Assembly (NCBI RefSeq): GCF_002835935.1
Contig: NZ_PJCF01000006.1
Location: 124,001 to 188,000, forward strand
Origin: Paraglaciecola sp. MB-3u-78
GTDB taxonomy: Bacteria > Pseudomonadota > Gammaproteobacteria > Enterobacterales > Alteromonadaceae
DNA length: 64,000 bases
Reading direction: 5' to 3'
Shown here: in pieces, positions 34,686 through 43,777 of the stretch
Numbering within the stretch: position 1 is the first letter of the stretch
Layout of the letters: every line of letters starts with the position of its first letter
Translations under genes and position numbers: made by a program
The notes under the pieces: model-generated
What the model was told of the DNA's origin: nothing
What the model saw: only the letters and a program-made list of their open reading frames with translations
The model's database searches: none

Positions 34686-36107
34686 CTAACCAATCAATGC
34701 AGCACCAAAGAACTTCAACGCTATGGTGTTAATCAATACCAACAACAAAATGACTGGGATAAACGTGCCTACCGAGAAATCAACATAACGCTCAAACCAG
34801 CTATGTGCATAATTGGGAGCACCTTCGTCTAGTTCTTTATTGAAATTTGCCTTCTTCCAACGGTAGATAACAAAAAGACAAATTAACAGACCATTAAGGG
34901 GCAAAATGGTGTCGTAAAACACATCAATTATCACATCAAAGAACGACTTAGACTGTCCTGCATAACTGATAAAACCAGTAAAAAAGTCCAGCATACCAAA
35001 TGATGTTGCAGCCATGACCGACATTATCACTAACAGAAGTCCCATCCAGCCTAATGCTTTACGACGGCTGAAGTTTTTCTCTTCCATCAACGCTGCCACT
35101 GGTACTTCAAATATTGAAACAATCGAGGTGATAGCCGCAAAAAAGACTAATAAAAAGAAAAAGCTAGCAATGGCACTGGCGCCAACGTAACCAATAGTGG
35201 CTTGTAATGCCAAAAATATTTTAGGTAAGAATGTAAAAATCATACCTACAGACGAGTCACTTAAATCGTTAGTATTGATATCAGGGTTAAAGGAAAACAC
35301 GGCGGGTAGAATCAATAAACCCGCAATAAAAGCCACTGCGGTATCTAACAAAGCGACCATTTTTGCAGAGCCGGGCACATCTGTCTTCTTATCTAAATAC
35401 GAGCCATAGGTGATCATAATCCCCATACCCAAAGACAATGAAAAGAATGCCTGGGATAACGCACCATTGACCACAGAAGCGTTAATTTTGCTGAAATCAG
35501 GTATCACATAATATTTCACGCCTTCAAACGCATTGTCCAAGGTCAGCACAAAAATCACTAAGGCTATCAGCATAATAAATAAGGTAGGCATCATAAATTT
35601 AGCTGCTTTTTCAATCCCTTGCTTTACGCCGCCTTGCAAAATTAAATAGATAATAGCCAATACGCCGACCATGTAATAAAACAAGTCGTAACCATTAATA
35701 AAGGAACCAAAAGTATCAGGGTCGGCAAGCATATCAAGATCACCCGTTACAGAATGAAACAAATAACCAAATATCCAAACAGTGATGACTAAATAGAAAA
35801 CCGCAATCATAAAGGGGGTAATAATCGAAAGCCAACCCGCTACTTTCCAGCCTTTATGTCCATCTGACATGGAAGAATAAGCACCGAGGGGATCTTTACG
35901 ACTATGCCTACCTACAGACATTTCAGCCAACATTACGGGTAAACAAATGAAAGCCACAAAGATGGCATAAATTAACAAAAACGCGCCACCACCATTTTTA
36001 GTAGCCGCAACGGGGAAACCCACCATATTACCGATACCTACAGCTGAACCAGCTGCAGCTAGAATAAAACCTAAACGTGAACCAAACTGTTCGCGAGGTG
36101 CGCTCAT
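34686..36107 (-). CDS. Sodium-dependent neurotransmitter-symporter family (NSS) transporter
   Basis: 473 residues, about 12 TMs. The first segment FILAAAGSAVGIGNMVGFPVAATKNGGGAF is the NSS TM1 with the unwound G-x-G Na+/substrate site; TM6-8 regions QAFFSLSLGMGIMITYGSYL and ASIVSIFEVP-like SIVSIFEVPVAALME also match. Moves an amino acid or related solute with Na+ across the inner membrane; substrate not readable. The ending (PVILLLVLINTIALKFFGAAL) is complete. Confidence 0.93.
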   Translation of the reverse strand: MSAPREQFGSRLGFILAAAGSAVGIGNMVGFPVAATKNGGGAFLLIYAIFVAFICLPVMLAEMSVGRHSRKDPLGAYSSMSDGHKGWKVAGWLSIITPFMIAVFYLVITVWIFGYLFHSVTGDLDMLADPDTFGSFINGYDLFYYMVGVLAIIYLILQGGVKQGIEKAAKFMMPTLFIMLIALVIFVLTLDNAFEGVKYYVIPDFSKINASVVNGALSQAFFSLSLGMGIMITYGSYLDKKTDVPGSAKMVALLDTAVAFIAGLLILPAVFSFNPDINTNDLSDSSVGMIFTFLPKIFLALQATIGYVGASAIASFFFLLVFFAAITSIVSIFEVPVAALMEEKNFSRRKALGWMGLLLVIMSVMAATSFGMLDFFTGFISYAGQSKSFFDVIIDVFYDTILPLNGLLICLFVIYRWKKANFNKELDEGAPNYAHSWFERYVDFSVGTFIPVILLLVLINTIALKFFGAALIG

Positions 36108-36223
36108 AACCTATCCTTTTTTTATTTTTATAATTTGAATAGATATTACCAGCAGATTTTCAGAAAGTCTTTTATGTTGACAACACAGTTGCTACAGAAT
36201 GTACTAAAAGTGTTTACATTTAG

Positions 36224-36976
36224 CTACCATGGAATAACACGGCCTTGCCAATCGACATAGTGGGGGCCAGTGTCTGCAGTTAGATTAGGGATGATGTTAA
36301 GTAACTGTGTGACAGTAAAGTCAGTAGTAAATAATTTTCCTTTGGGCACCTTGGACTGGAACGGCCTAGAAAGCTCGGTTTCTACTGTGCCAGGATGGTA
36401 ACTGATTAAACAGATGTTTTTTGCCCGTCTTTGGCATTCAATTTGTGCACACTTTATCATCATATTGAGTGCCGACTTACTGGCTCGATATCCATACCAG
36501 CCGCCTAAATGATTGTCGCTAATACTGCCAACTCTGGCACTAAAGAAAACTAATTTAGACGGTTCAGCTCCTTTTAGCAGTGGTTCTACATGCTTTAACC
36601 ATATAGCAGGTAATATAACGTTAGTGGTGAAGTAAAAACTTAGCTGATCTTTGTGAATATCTTCTAAACGTTTTTCAGGCATGATTTTTTGATTGTCAGC
36701 ACCGATTGCGTGTAATGCACCGATGCAACATACAACTAGACTAAATTGACCACCGGCTTGCATAAGTTGTTGACAATATTGAGCCACCAAATCGTCGTTT
36801 CCAGAATCAAGGGTATGATATTGCACACCTTCAATAGGCGACGCAGGTAATGAACGAGACACAGCATACACACACTCGTACTCGCCTGATTCATATAGCT
36901 TTTTAACCAGCGTTTTACCGATGCCTCCTGAGGCACCTATCACCAATGCATTGCCTTTAAACATCTGCTTTATCAC
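36224..36976 (-). CDS. Short-chain dehydrogenase/reductase (SDR)
   Basis: 250 residues. Rossmann start NALVIGASGGIGKTLV, active-site YGYRASK (Tyr-x3-Lys), and a PGTVETELSRPF segment after it. It overlaps the upstream DCC gene by 20 bases (8 if Met5 is the start), so the two are coupled. Resembles C-signal-type SDRs. Substrate unknown; NAD(P)-dependent, cytoplasmic. Confidence 0.88.
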   Translation of the reverse strand: MIKQMFKGNALVIGASGGIGKTLVKKLYESGEYECVYAVSRSLPASPIEGVQYHTLDSGNDDLVAQYCQQLMQAGGQFSLVVCCIGALHAIGADNQKIMPEKRLEDIHKDQLSFYFTTNVILPAIWLKHVEPLLKGAEPSKLVFFSARVGSISDNHLGGWYGYRASKSALNMMIKCAQIECQRRAKNICLISYHPGTVETELSRPFQSKVPKGKLFTTDFTVTQLLNIIPNLTADTGPHYVDWQGRVIPW

Positions 36977-37370
36977 CTTTGCTTTCGCAGGGTATACAAG
37001 GTTTCTTTCCGGTTAGAAGATAAGAAATACGGTGGCGATATTTAGCAAAAATATTGTAGGCTATATCAGCAAACCACCTTATGACCGGCCACCTTAGAGG
37101 CGCATATACCCAACCTTTGCCCACCAGTTTCCAAGCTAAATAGGTTACGTCTAATCCACTGATCAAAGTACCGTCAGCCAAATAACCGTGGATCCTAGCA
37201 TCTAATACTTGCCAGTCTAGGTGTGGATAATCTACAAAAAAAGCAGGTGTTTGAATATCAACAAATATAATATTTTGCTGTTTATCCAGTTGTTTTAATT
37301 TGTTCATTTCTATTGAACACAAAGGGCAATAACCATCATAAAAAATGGTTAAAGAAGAATTATGGATCAT
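36957..37370 (-). CDS. DCC family (DUF393) thiol-disulfide oxidoreductase-like protein
   Basis: 137 residues opening FYDGYCPLCSIEM, the DxxCxxC motif that names the family, followed by a thioredoxin-like small fold with VLDARIHGYLADGT, a hydrophobic tail (about 85-125) and CIPCES near the end, a second CxxC-like pair. Role uncertain. First of a pair with the SDR gene. Confidence 0.88.
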   Translation of the reverse strand: MIHNSSLTIFYDGYCPLCSIEMNKLKQLDKQQNIIFVDIQTPAFFVDYPHLDWQVLDARIHGYLADGTLISGLDVTYLAWKLVGKGWVYAPLRWPVIRWFADIAYNIFAKYRHRISYLLTGKKPCIPCESKGDKADV

Positions 37371-37709
37371 TTAGTCGGCACAATTGTTGATACATGGAAG
37401 TTTTTACGTTGATAAAGTCATAGTGGATTACATTCACTATGACTTATTTTACACCCTGTACTCACTCTTTTAATTAAAAATATTCGGTCAATACTATTTT
37501 GAACCAGACCAATAGTGACCTAACTTACCGAAATTAATATCTATATAAGCCGCAGATGAGCATCAGGATTACTTTTTATGTAATCCGCAGAATCAATGTT
37601 GTCACTATGGTTGCGACACTTAAACTGGCAACGTTTTGGGAGATGTTCTGCCAGAAAGTTAACATAATCCCGTATTAAGATTAAATATTATGGCTAACCA
37701 TTATTCAGG
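37371..37709. other. Gene-free interval
   Basis: About 340 bases between the lipoprotein gene and the DCC gene; no ORF, hairpin or repeat stands out. Confidence 0.4.
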
Positions 37710-38840
37710 TTAGTCGAACCATGTTGCTTGTATAGGCAGACTAAACAGCAGTGGCGCAAACATTTGATAATGTGGGCGATTTTGTGCGCACTTAACGTTG
37801 TTTAAGTATACTGCCTTCCAAGGATCGTTAATTAACCATAAGGTGTCATCAATCACCGCCACCCCCTCTATTGACGCATTGTCCATGGCTTCGTAGTTTT
37901 CACATCCTTCAGTGCCGGTTTGAATTTCAGCAAAAAAGTCAACCGGCAATAAAAGTGTTTCTTTTTTGCCGGCTAAATCTACCACCCATAATGTTTCATC
38001 GTTTCTGGCGGCAACCAACAAAAATTCTCGACCATCTGGCGTTTGATAATAGTCCATACCGTTAATAGGATGATTACCACTATCAAAAGAAGGTAACTTC
38101 AAAGCAAAGTTTGTGACTACTGCAAATTCATCTGATTGCCAAAATTCATTATGCATTTGCAAGGAAAAAATTCTGGCTTGTTTGTTACTGTCTTTCTCAA
38201 TACCCAGATATAAAGTTCGAGCTTGACCAAATGCGAGGGCTTCAACCCCATCATTAGGGAAATTGCCAATCTGCATATCAGCAGTAAATTGGATTGGACG
38301 AATATGGGTTATCAACACTGTATTGTTGCCTTGCAATTCAAGTCTGACAAGTAAAGTTGGATGATTTGTTGAGCCTGAATTTAGGTATTTTTGCTGGCAA
38401 ACTTCAGACATAGGATCGGCATATGACGCATCTTCTGTGACCATATAAAATACGTTGTCATCATCAGGATCGACAACCAAGGCTTCGAGATCAGGGTTAT
38501 CACTGATATATGCGGCAAAACAGCTTGTTTGCAATGTTTCAGATAAAATCATTGGCAAATCAGGGCCGCTTAACAAAGCATCATCTTTAGAGATAGTCCG
38601 CAAGCGCAGACGTTGTGAAGGATGGGCACTGCGATCGCTCAAGGTCAACAACTCATCACGCCATTTCACTAAGCCCGATGTCTGCGGGTTTAGCATCACT
38701 TGACCGTCTTGTTCGATGATCCAATGACCATAGACTTGCAATTTTTGCTCTAATTTCTCTACTTTTGCCAATTCAGGGTTTTTTCCACAGCTAACTAATA
38801 TACTGCAAATTCCTATGATAAAACCCACATACGTTCTCAT
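37710..38840 (-). CDS. Lipoprotein with propeller-like C-terminal region
   Basis: 376 residues. Signal with lipobox LVSC (Cys at about 18). Segments LEALVVDPDDDNVFYMVTED, VEALAFGQARTLYLGIEKD, INGMDYYQTPDGREFLLVAA and IEGVAVIDDTLWLINDPW have the spacing of esterase-like/phytase-like beta-propellers. Several cysteines (QTSCFAAY, SEVCQQ, GCENYEAM, VKCAQ) suggest disulfides in the envelope. Not assigned to a known enzyme. Monocistronic. Confidence 0.6.
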   Translation of the reverse strand: MRTYVGFIIGICSILVSCGKNPELAKVEKLEQKLQVYGHWIIEQDGQVMLNPQTSGLVKWRDELLTLSDRSAHPSQRLRLRTISKDDALLSGPDLPMILSETLQTSCFAAYISDNPDLEALVVDPDDDNVFYMVTEDASYADPMSEVCQQKYLNSGSTNHPTLLVRLELQGNNTVLITHIRPIQFTADMQIGNFPNDGVEALAFGQARTLYLGIEKDSNKQARIFSLQMHNEFWQSDEFAVVTNFALKLPSFDSGNHPINGMDYYQTPDGREFLLVAARNDETLWVVDLAGKKETLLLPVDFFAEIQTGTEGCENYEAMDNASIEGVAVIDDTLWLINDPWKAVYLNNVKCAQNRPHYQMFAPLLFSLPIQATWFD

Positions 38841-39078
38841 TTACGACCTGATCTCACATTCATGAATCATTGAATAGGCTGCCAAGTTTACCCTACTCAA
38901 AATTATGAAGAAATACAAAATTTGGACCATTTGGTCATTATTTATCATCGTTCCACCTAACAATGGCTAAACAGTCGTTGGTTAAATATTCAGAACCTAC
39001 ATAAAAAGCCGCACTACAATATTTTATTTGTATAATGCAGTTGTTTATATGCACTCATATAGGGTTTAGAAGAACATT
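38841..39078. other. Gene-free interval
   Basis: About 240 bases before the peptide scar and flavodoxin; nothing recognised. Confidence 0.35.
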
Positions 39079-39165
39079 ATGAAAGTAACATAGTTGATAG
39101 TGTTAATAAGCTGGGCGGCTTCTGTCGCTGCTACTCCAACAAAACAAATAGGACTTCATGATTAA
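39079..39165 (+). pseudogene. Signal-peptide-like scar with an in-frame stop
   Basis: ATG at 39079 gives MKVT, a TAG, then LIVLISWAASVAATPTKQIG and a stop at 39163-39165, which looks like an exported protein's signal peptide cut by a nonsense mutation. It overlaps the flavodoxin start and may supply its promoter region. Low confidence because it is short. Confidence 0.3.
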
Positions 39166-39700
39166 TAGCGAATTAAAAATCGGCCTTTTTTACGGTTCAA
39201 CCACTTGTTATACCGAAATGGCCGCCGAAAAAATTCAAACTAAGTTACACGAGTTAGTGGGTCATGGCTGTGTTGAATTATTTAATATAAAAGATAACGC
39301 ATTATCAAAAACACAAGAGTTCGACATTCTTGTTTTTGGTATTTCAACCTGGGATTTTGGAGAATTACAAGAAGACTGGGAATCGACTTGGCAAGACATC
39401 GCAGAGCTAAATTTGGCCGACAAAACGGTGGCCATTTTTGGTTTAGGGGATCAGCTAGGTTATGCAGAGTGGTTTCAAGATGCAGTAGGCATGTTGCATG
39501 ACGAACTGCTGGTATTAGGTTGTGACTTTGTTGGCTACTGGCCTAACCAAGGATATGACTTCATCGCTTCAAAAGCGCTCACAGAAGACAAAGATTTTTT
39601 TGTTGGTTTAAGCCTTGATGATGAAAACCAATATGATCTTACTGATGAACGTATCGACAGTTGGTGTAAGCAGTTACTAGCTGAAATAAAAACGTTGTAG
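39158..39700 (+). CDS. Flavodoxin (long-chain)
   Basis: 180 residues. FMN-phosphate loop GLFYGSTTCYTEMAAE, the 60s and 90s loops ISTWDFGELQEDW and FGLGDQLGYAEWF, and the long-chain insert (about 118-140) ending GYWPNQGYDF. A one-electron carrier. AGGA precedes the ATG. FldB-like in size, but not beside xerD as in enterobacteria, so no symbol is given. The CLCA_X-like gene follows 8 bases later. Confidence 0.92.
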   Translation: MINSELKIGLFYGSTTCYTEMAAEKIQTKLHELVGHGCVELFNIKDNALSKTQEFDILVFGISTWDFGELQEDWESTWQDIAELNLADKTVAIFGLGDQLGYAEWFQDAVGMLHDELLVLGCDFVGYWPNQGYDFIASKALTEDKDFFVGLSLDDENQYDLTDERIDSWCKQLLAEIKTL

Positions 39701-39708
39701 TTATCAAA

Positions 39709-40503
39709 TTGCAAATACCAGACTCTCGTATTCATAAACCCTTTTATCGTAACGGCCCCTCTCATCGAGATGGTGCCGATGTTAGCTTTCAAGATATCGT
39801 TAAAATTTTTGGCTTTCGCACTGTCACAATCGGAAAATGGGTCACGGCCGCAGAACAACAAATTGCGGCCAACCTGTTTTTTGATGCTTTATGCGATTTG
39901 ATGGATATTTTACAAGTACCAGAAACAGTCATTTCTCTCAATGGTAACCTCTCATTAGCATTTGGCAGCGGCGGAAGAAAACATAGCAGTGCTCACTATG
40001 ACTCAACTACCAAAAAACTAGCACTAGCGAAAAATGCAGGGGGCGGCGCACTAGCCCATGAGTGGTTCCATGCTTTTGACCATTACATTTGTGACAAATT
40101 ATTTGTTCAGGCTTCTCATGAACAATTTGCTTCCCAGTGTTGGTTACAAGACAAGAAACAAATATCCCATCAACTGAATAAAAAGCTCAGCCGGTGTTTC
40201 GAAGCAATATTTTTAGGCGCAGATAAAAGCCAGCCGAATGAGTATGTTAGGCGCAGCGCTCAAGCAGACAAATTACTGAAAACATTTTATTACGCACGCC
40301 CACAAGAGCTGGTTGCACGAGCCTTTGAAGCATGTATTCAAGACCATTCCACCAAAAATGCATTTCTGGTACAAGGTACCAAACAAAGTCCAGAAGCAAA
40401 AATGGGGATTTATCCCGCTGAAAAACTCAGAGCAACAATTTCTAAAAACATATTGGATTATTTTTATCATTTGGGGAGAGGGGTGAAAATTGGAAAAGTA
40501 TAA
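39709..40503 (+). CDS. CLCA_X-type protein with a HExxH motif
   Basis: 264 residues from a TTG (no good binding site; coupling to the flavodoxin stop 8 bases before is likely). A metalloprotease-like H117-E-W-F-H121 followed by AFDHY (Asp124, His125) sits in GGGALAHEWFHAFDHY. Upstream block FGFRTVTIGKWVTAAEQQIAA is highly conserved in proteins I know as the CLCA_X family. Function unknown; a zinc peptidase is likely, cytoplasmic. The 3' end is duplicated downstream. Confidence 0.72.
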   Translation: MQIPDSRIHKPFYRNGPSHRDGADVSFQDIVKIFGFRTVTIGKWVTAAEQQIAANLFFDALCDLMDILQVPETVISLNGNLSLAFGSGGRKHSSAHYDSTTKKLALAKNAGGGALAHEWFHAFDHYICDKLFVQASHEQFASQCWLQDKKQISHQLNKKLSRCFEAIFLGADKSQPNEYVRRSAQADKLLKTFYYARPQELVARAFEACIQDHSTKNAFLVQGTKQSPEAKMGIYPAEKLRATISKNILDYFYHLGRGVKIGKV

Positions 40504-40787
40504 TGCAGGTCAAACCACATCATCTGAAATGCAGTGAAAGCTATTTACGGTGCAATTCAGTTTTAACAACTCAGCAATAATATGCAGTACAAGCATGTTC
40601 CCCCATTCTTATCCAAAGTTCAGGTTATTTAGAATTCCACTTCCGATAAAACTATCGACCTGATATTTAACATACTTGCTTTACAAGTTTGACTCAGATT
40701 TTAACTATGTAAGCTGAAGATCGACTATTAATGTTTACTCAGAGCAACAAATTGTAAAACCTACTGGATTATTTTTATCATTTGGGG
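40425..40787 (+). repeat. Direct repeat of the CLCA_X gene 3' end
   Basis: Copy 1 (40425-40476, within the gene) and copy 2 (40737-40787, outside) share about 52 bases with few differences, including an exact block TGGATTATTTTTATCATT plus TGGGG. Spacing is 312 bases. Copy 2 is likely a remnant of a tandem duplicate, the rest of which has gone. Confidence 0.65.
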
Positions 40788-40919
40788 CAGGCTATGTGTA
40801 AGTAAAATATCTTATAATCTGAGTGTTTTGTTGATTTTATGTTAATTAATAGATGCTCTGAAGCTTAACTGCCTTTATACTAGGCAGTCTCGTTTTAACC
40901 CAATTGGCGATTTATACCG
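40504..40919. other. Gene-free interval containing the second repeat copy
   Basis: About 415 bases between the CLCA_X-like gene and exbD. Apart from the 51-base repeat copy nothing is recognised; there is no exbB remnant. The exbD promoter must lie near its 3' end. Confidence 0.4.
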
Positions 40920-41327
40920 ATGAAAAGAAAAAAGCACGGCAGTTCTGACGACGACGCTGCAATTGATATGACTCCCATGTTGGACATAGTGTTCATCATG
41001 CTTATCTTCTTTATTGTGACCACTTCTTTCGTAAAAGAGAAAGGTCTTGAAGTTAATCGTCCTAAAGATTCGAATACGCCACCACCACCGACCAATGTCA
41101 AGTCACTGTCTATTCGAGTGAATGAAGACGGCACTATAGTCGTTAACGGTCGTCAGGTAGATATTCGCCGCGTTGAAGCCAACATTCAAAGCTTCTTGGC
41201 CGAAAACAACCAAGATTCTGCGGCGGTTCAGGCTCATCCAAAAGCAAAACACGGTGATGTAACTGAAGTTATTAACGAAGTAAAAAGAGCCGGTATAGCA
41301 AACGTCTCGGTATTGGTTGGCACTTAA
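40920..41327 (+). CDS. ExbD/TolR family protein
   Basis: 135 residues: short cytoplasmic N-terminus, one TM with the conserved Asp22 in DMTPMLDIVFIMLIFF, a proline-rich linker (TPPPPTN) and a periplasmic domain (LSIRVNEDGTIVVNGRQVD). With ExbB/TolQ it would use proton flow to power TonB-like energy transfer. Neither an exbB nor a tonB gene is adjacent, so it is an orphan here and must pair with proteins coded elsewhere. Confidence 0.92.
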   Translation: MKRKKHGSSDDDAAIDMTPMLDIVFIMLIFFIVTTSFVKEKGLEVNRPKDSNTPPPPTNVKSLSIRVNEDGTIVVNGRQVDIRRVEANIQSFLAENNQDSAAVQAHPKAKHGDVTEVINEVKRAGIANVSVLVGT

Positions 41328-41353
41328 AACCAAAAGAATCAATAAGATTAACT

Positions 41354-41387
41354 AAAACCCCGCTATTGATTAAATAGCGGGGTTTTT
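41354..41387. terminator. Strong bidirectional terminator between exbD and rraA
   Basis: AAAACCCCGCTATT (41354-41367) pairs with AATAGCGGGGTTTT (41373-41386) around a 5-base loop, with T-run or A-run on both flanks. The genes converge on it. Confidence 0.9.
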
Positions 41388-41425
41388 AACTGTTTGGTTT
41401 GTAGTCGATAAATTAATTTAAAAGT

Positions 41426-41911
41426 TTACTCAAGATCTAATGCCTCAGGAGATAAGATAATACCTGTACTGTCGGCATACAAATGGTCTTCAGGTAAAAA
41501 GGTTACGCCACCAAAGTTAACTGCCACATCCATTTCACCTGTCTCTTGATCGTCTGCACTAACGGGGATTGAAGCGATGGCATGAATACCAATGTTTATT
41601 TCTTCTAGTTCATCTACTTCACGCACGCTGCCATAACATACGATCCCTTCCCAACCATTATCAAAGGCCAACTGGGCAGCACTAGAGTCAATTAAGGCTC
41701 TGCGCATAGAGCCACCACCATCAATTAATAGGATTTTGCCTAATCCGGGCTGCTGTATCGTTTTTAGAATTAACCCTTTGTCTTCAAAACATTTTATTGT
41801 GGTAATTTCGCCGCCATAAGAAGCCCGTCCGCCAAAACTCACAAACATGGGTTCAACCACGTCAACACTGTCGGCAAACACATCGCAAAGAGTAGAAGTA
41901 TTGTAATCCAT
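41426..41911 (-). CDS. rraA: RNase E activity regulator RraA
   Basis: 161 residues from ATG 41911 ([12 protein letters not shown] aligns with E. coli MKYDTSELCDIY; a longer frame to 41965 is not supported). Conserved blocks [67 protein letters not shown]. It binds RNase E and lowers mRNA decay. Monocistronic, diverging from lptM. Confidence 0.96.
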   Translation of the reverse strand: MDYNTSTLCDVFADSVDVVEPMFVSFGGRASYGGEITTIKCFEDKGLILKTIQQPGLGKILLIDGGGSMRRALIDSSAAQLAFDNGWEGIVCYGSVREVDELEEINIGIHAIASIPVSADDQETGEMDVAVNFGGVTFLPEDHLYADSTGIILSPEALDLE

Positions 41912-42142
41912 GTTTGTTCCAAATATAGCTGAGTCAAGTTTTAGTATACTGCTAGTACACAGCAAATCCAGCGTAAAAAATTTTTAGAAGCAGTTTAACT
42001 CTGTCATAACGCATTGTTCCAAAATGAATGTGACAGTGCGGAAGTAAGGCTGTGATTGACGACATTCTAATTTTTTATCTTTGTTATTTCTTATTGCATA
42101 AAATAAGCAATTCAAAGCTTAGCATCTCTTTGTTTTTATCCT

Positions 42143-42162
42143 CGGTAATGACATCATTACCG
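42143..42162. promoter_or_regulatory. 9-bp inverted repeat upstream of lptM-lysA, likely operator
   Basis: CGGTAATGA (42143-42151) and TCATTACCG (42154-42162) are exact reverse complements separated by CA. It is 25 bases before the lptM start, where a repressor or activator site would act. No known regulator was matched. A hairpin in the leader is the alternative. Confidence 0.5.
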
Positions 42163-42187
42163 CCTATACATTAACGGGATTGTTGTG

Positions 42188-42358
42188 ATGGCAAACAGAA
42201 TTAACATAAAATCAATTGGCTTAGCTTTATTGGCAGTATTCCTACTCACTGCCTGTGGTCAAAAACGTCCTTTATATTTGCCTGAAGAGCCTGCCACTAA
42301 CACCACCACAACTGACTCAGAACCATCAACTGAGCCTACTGTACAAGGAAAAAATTGA
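42188..42358 (+). CDS. lptM: LptM (YifL) small lipoprotein
   Basis: 56 residues: signal with lipobox LTAC followed by GQKRPLYLPEEP, the signature of LptM, and a Thr/Ser/Pro-rich tail. LptM assists maturation of the LptDE lipopolysaccharide translocon. Its stop is one base from the lysA start (TGATATG) and the lysA binding site (AAGGA) is inside its end, so the two are translated together, as in many gammaproteobacteria. Confidence 0.92.
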   Translation: MANRINIKSIGLALLAVFLLTACGQKRPLYLPEEPATNTTTTDSEPSTEPTVQGKN

Positions 42359-42359
42359 T

Positions 42360-43610
42360 ATGGACTACTTTGCCTATAAAAATGAACAACTATTTGCTGA
42401 AGATGTAGCCCTTGAAACCGTAGCTCACATATACGGTACACCTTGTTATGTTTACTCAAAAGCCACAATTGAAAGGCATTGGCATGCATTTGATAGGGCA
42501 GCGGGTAGTCAGCCACATTTAATTTGTTATGCAGTCAAAGCTAATTCTAATTTGGCAGTATTAAATGTGATGGCCAAACTAGGCTCAGGCTTTGATATTG
42601 TTTCTGGTGGTGAGCTAACACGTGTGCTCAAAGCTGGCGGTGATCCAAGCAAAGTCGTGTTTTCTGGGGTAGGTAAGACCCATGATGAAATTGCATTAGC
42701 CTTAGAACATAATATTAAATGTTTTAATGTGGAATCCCGCGGTGAATTGACCCGTATAAACGAAGTCGCAGCACAAGCTGGTAAAAGAGCCCCTATCTCG
42801 ATTCGAGTTAACCCTGATGTAGATGCTAAAACCCATCCATATATTTCTACAGGCCTTAAAGACAACAAGTTTGGGGTCGAACGCCAACAAGCCGTTGAAA
42901 TTTACAAATATGCCCATAGCTTACCGTTTTTAAATGTGGTCGGCATTGATTGCCATATTGGTTCGCAACTGACTGAATTATCACCTTTTGTAGATGCCTT
43001 AGATATATTGTTAGCCTTAATCGACGAACTAGCTGAACAACAAATCCATATACAACACCTTGATGTAGGTGGTGGATTAGGTGTGACTTATAATGATGAA
43101 GAACCACCTCACCCCGACCAATATACCCAAGCAATCTCCGAACGTTTACAGGGCCGAGAACAGCTATTACTTATCTTTGAACCTGGCCGAGCAATTATGG
43201 CTAATGCAGGCGTTTTGTTAACCAAGGTTGAGTTTCTCAAACAAGGGGCGGAGAAAAACTTTGCTATTGTTGATGCCGCAATGAATGATCTTATACGTCC
43301 AGCGCTTTACTCCGCATGGCAAAATATCATTCCTGTAGACGCTGGTCTAGAAAGAACCAAAGCCATTTATGACGTAGTAGGTCCCATTTGCGAAACCGGC
43401 GACTTTCTAGGTAAAAACCGTGAGTTGGCTATCGCACCCGACGATTACCTTGCCGTTCGCAGTGTTGGTGCATACGGTTTTGTAATGGCATCAAACTACA
43501 ATAGTCGATGTAAGGCCGCAGAAGTGTTAATTGACGGTGACAAGATGCATTTAGTCAGAGAACGTGAAAAAATAGCGCAATTATTTGAAAGTGAGCACAT
43601 ACCAACATAA
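42360..43610 (+). CDS. lysA: Diaminopimelate decarboxylase
   Basis: 416 residues from ATG 42360 (MDYFAYKNEQLFAEDV). PLP lysine in CYAVKANSN (near residue 58), HIGSQLTE and GGGLGVTY phosphate-binding loops, EPGRAI, and the C-terminal active-site region VGPICETGDFLG and GAYGFVMASNYN. It turns meso-DAP into lysine, the last step of lysine synthesis. Upstream lptM and downstream dapF (also DAP metabolism) make a functional cluster. Confidence 0.97.
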   Translation: MDYFAYKNEQLFAEDVALETVAHIYGTPCYVYSKATIERHWHAFDRAAGSQPHLICYAVKANSNLAVLNVMAKLGSGFDIVSGGELTRVLKAGGDPSKVVFSGVGKTHDEIALALEHNIKCFNVESRGELTRINEVAAQAGKRAPISIRVNPDVDAKTHPYISTGLKDNKFGVERQQAVEIYKYAHSLPFLNVVGIDCHIGSQLTELSPFVDALDILLALIDELAEQQIHIQHLDVGGGLGVTYNDEEPPHPDQYTQAISERLQGREQLLLIFEPGRAIMANAGVLLTKVEFLKQGAEKNFAIVDAAMNDLIRPALYSAWQNIIPVDAGLERTKAIYDVVGPICETGDFLGKNRELAIAPDDYLAVRSVGAYGFVMASNYNSRCKAAEVLIDGDKMHLVREREKIAQLFESEHIPT

Positions 43611-43777
43611 ATATCATTTTATTTTTTAAAGTATTAATTTGATAAATATTGGGATTATTTAGCCTGTATCCAGTTAAAGACATAGTCAGTCTTTCGCTGA
43701 AATGATATAACTATTTTATAATATCAATTACGCATATAATAGAGCGTGTTGACAAAAATTTTAGCTAAGTAGTCGCA

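Noticed and set aside
42255-42359. Longer LysA starting at 42255
   Set aside because: This part is the lptM gene read in another frame; LysA homology begins at ATG 42360.
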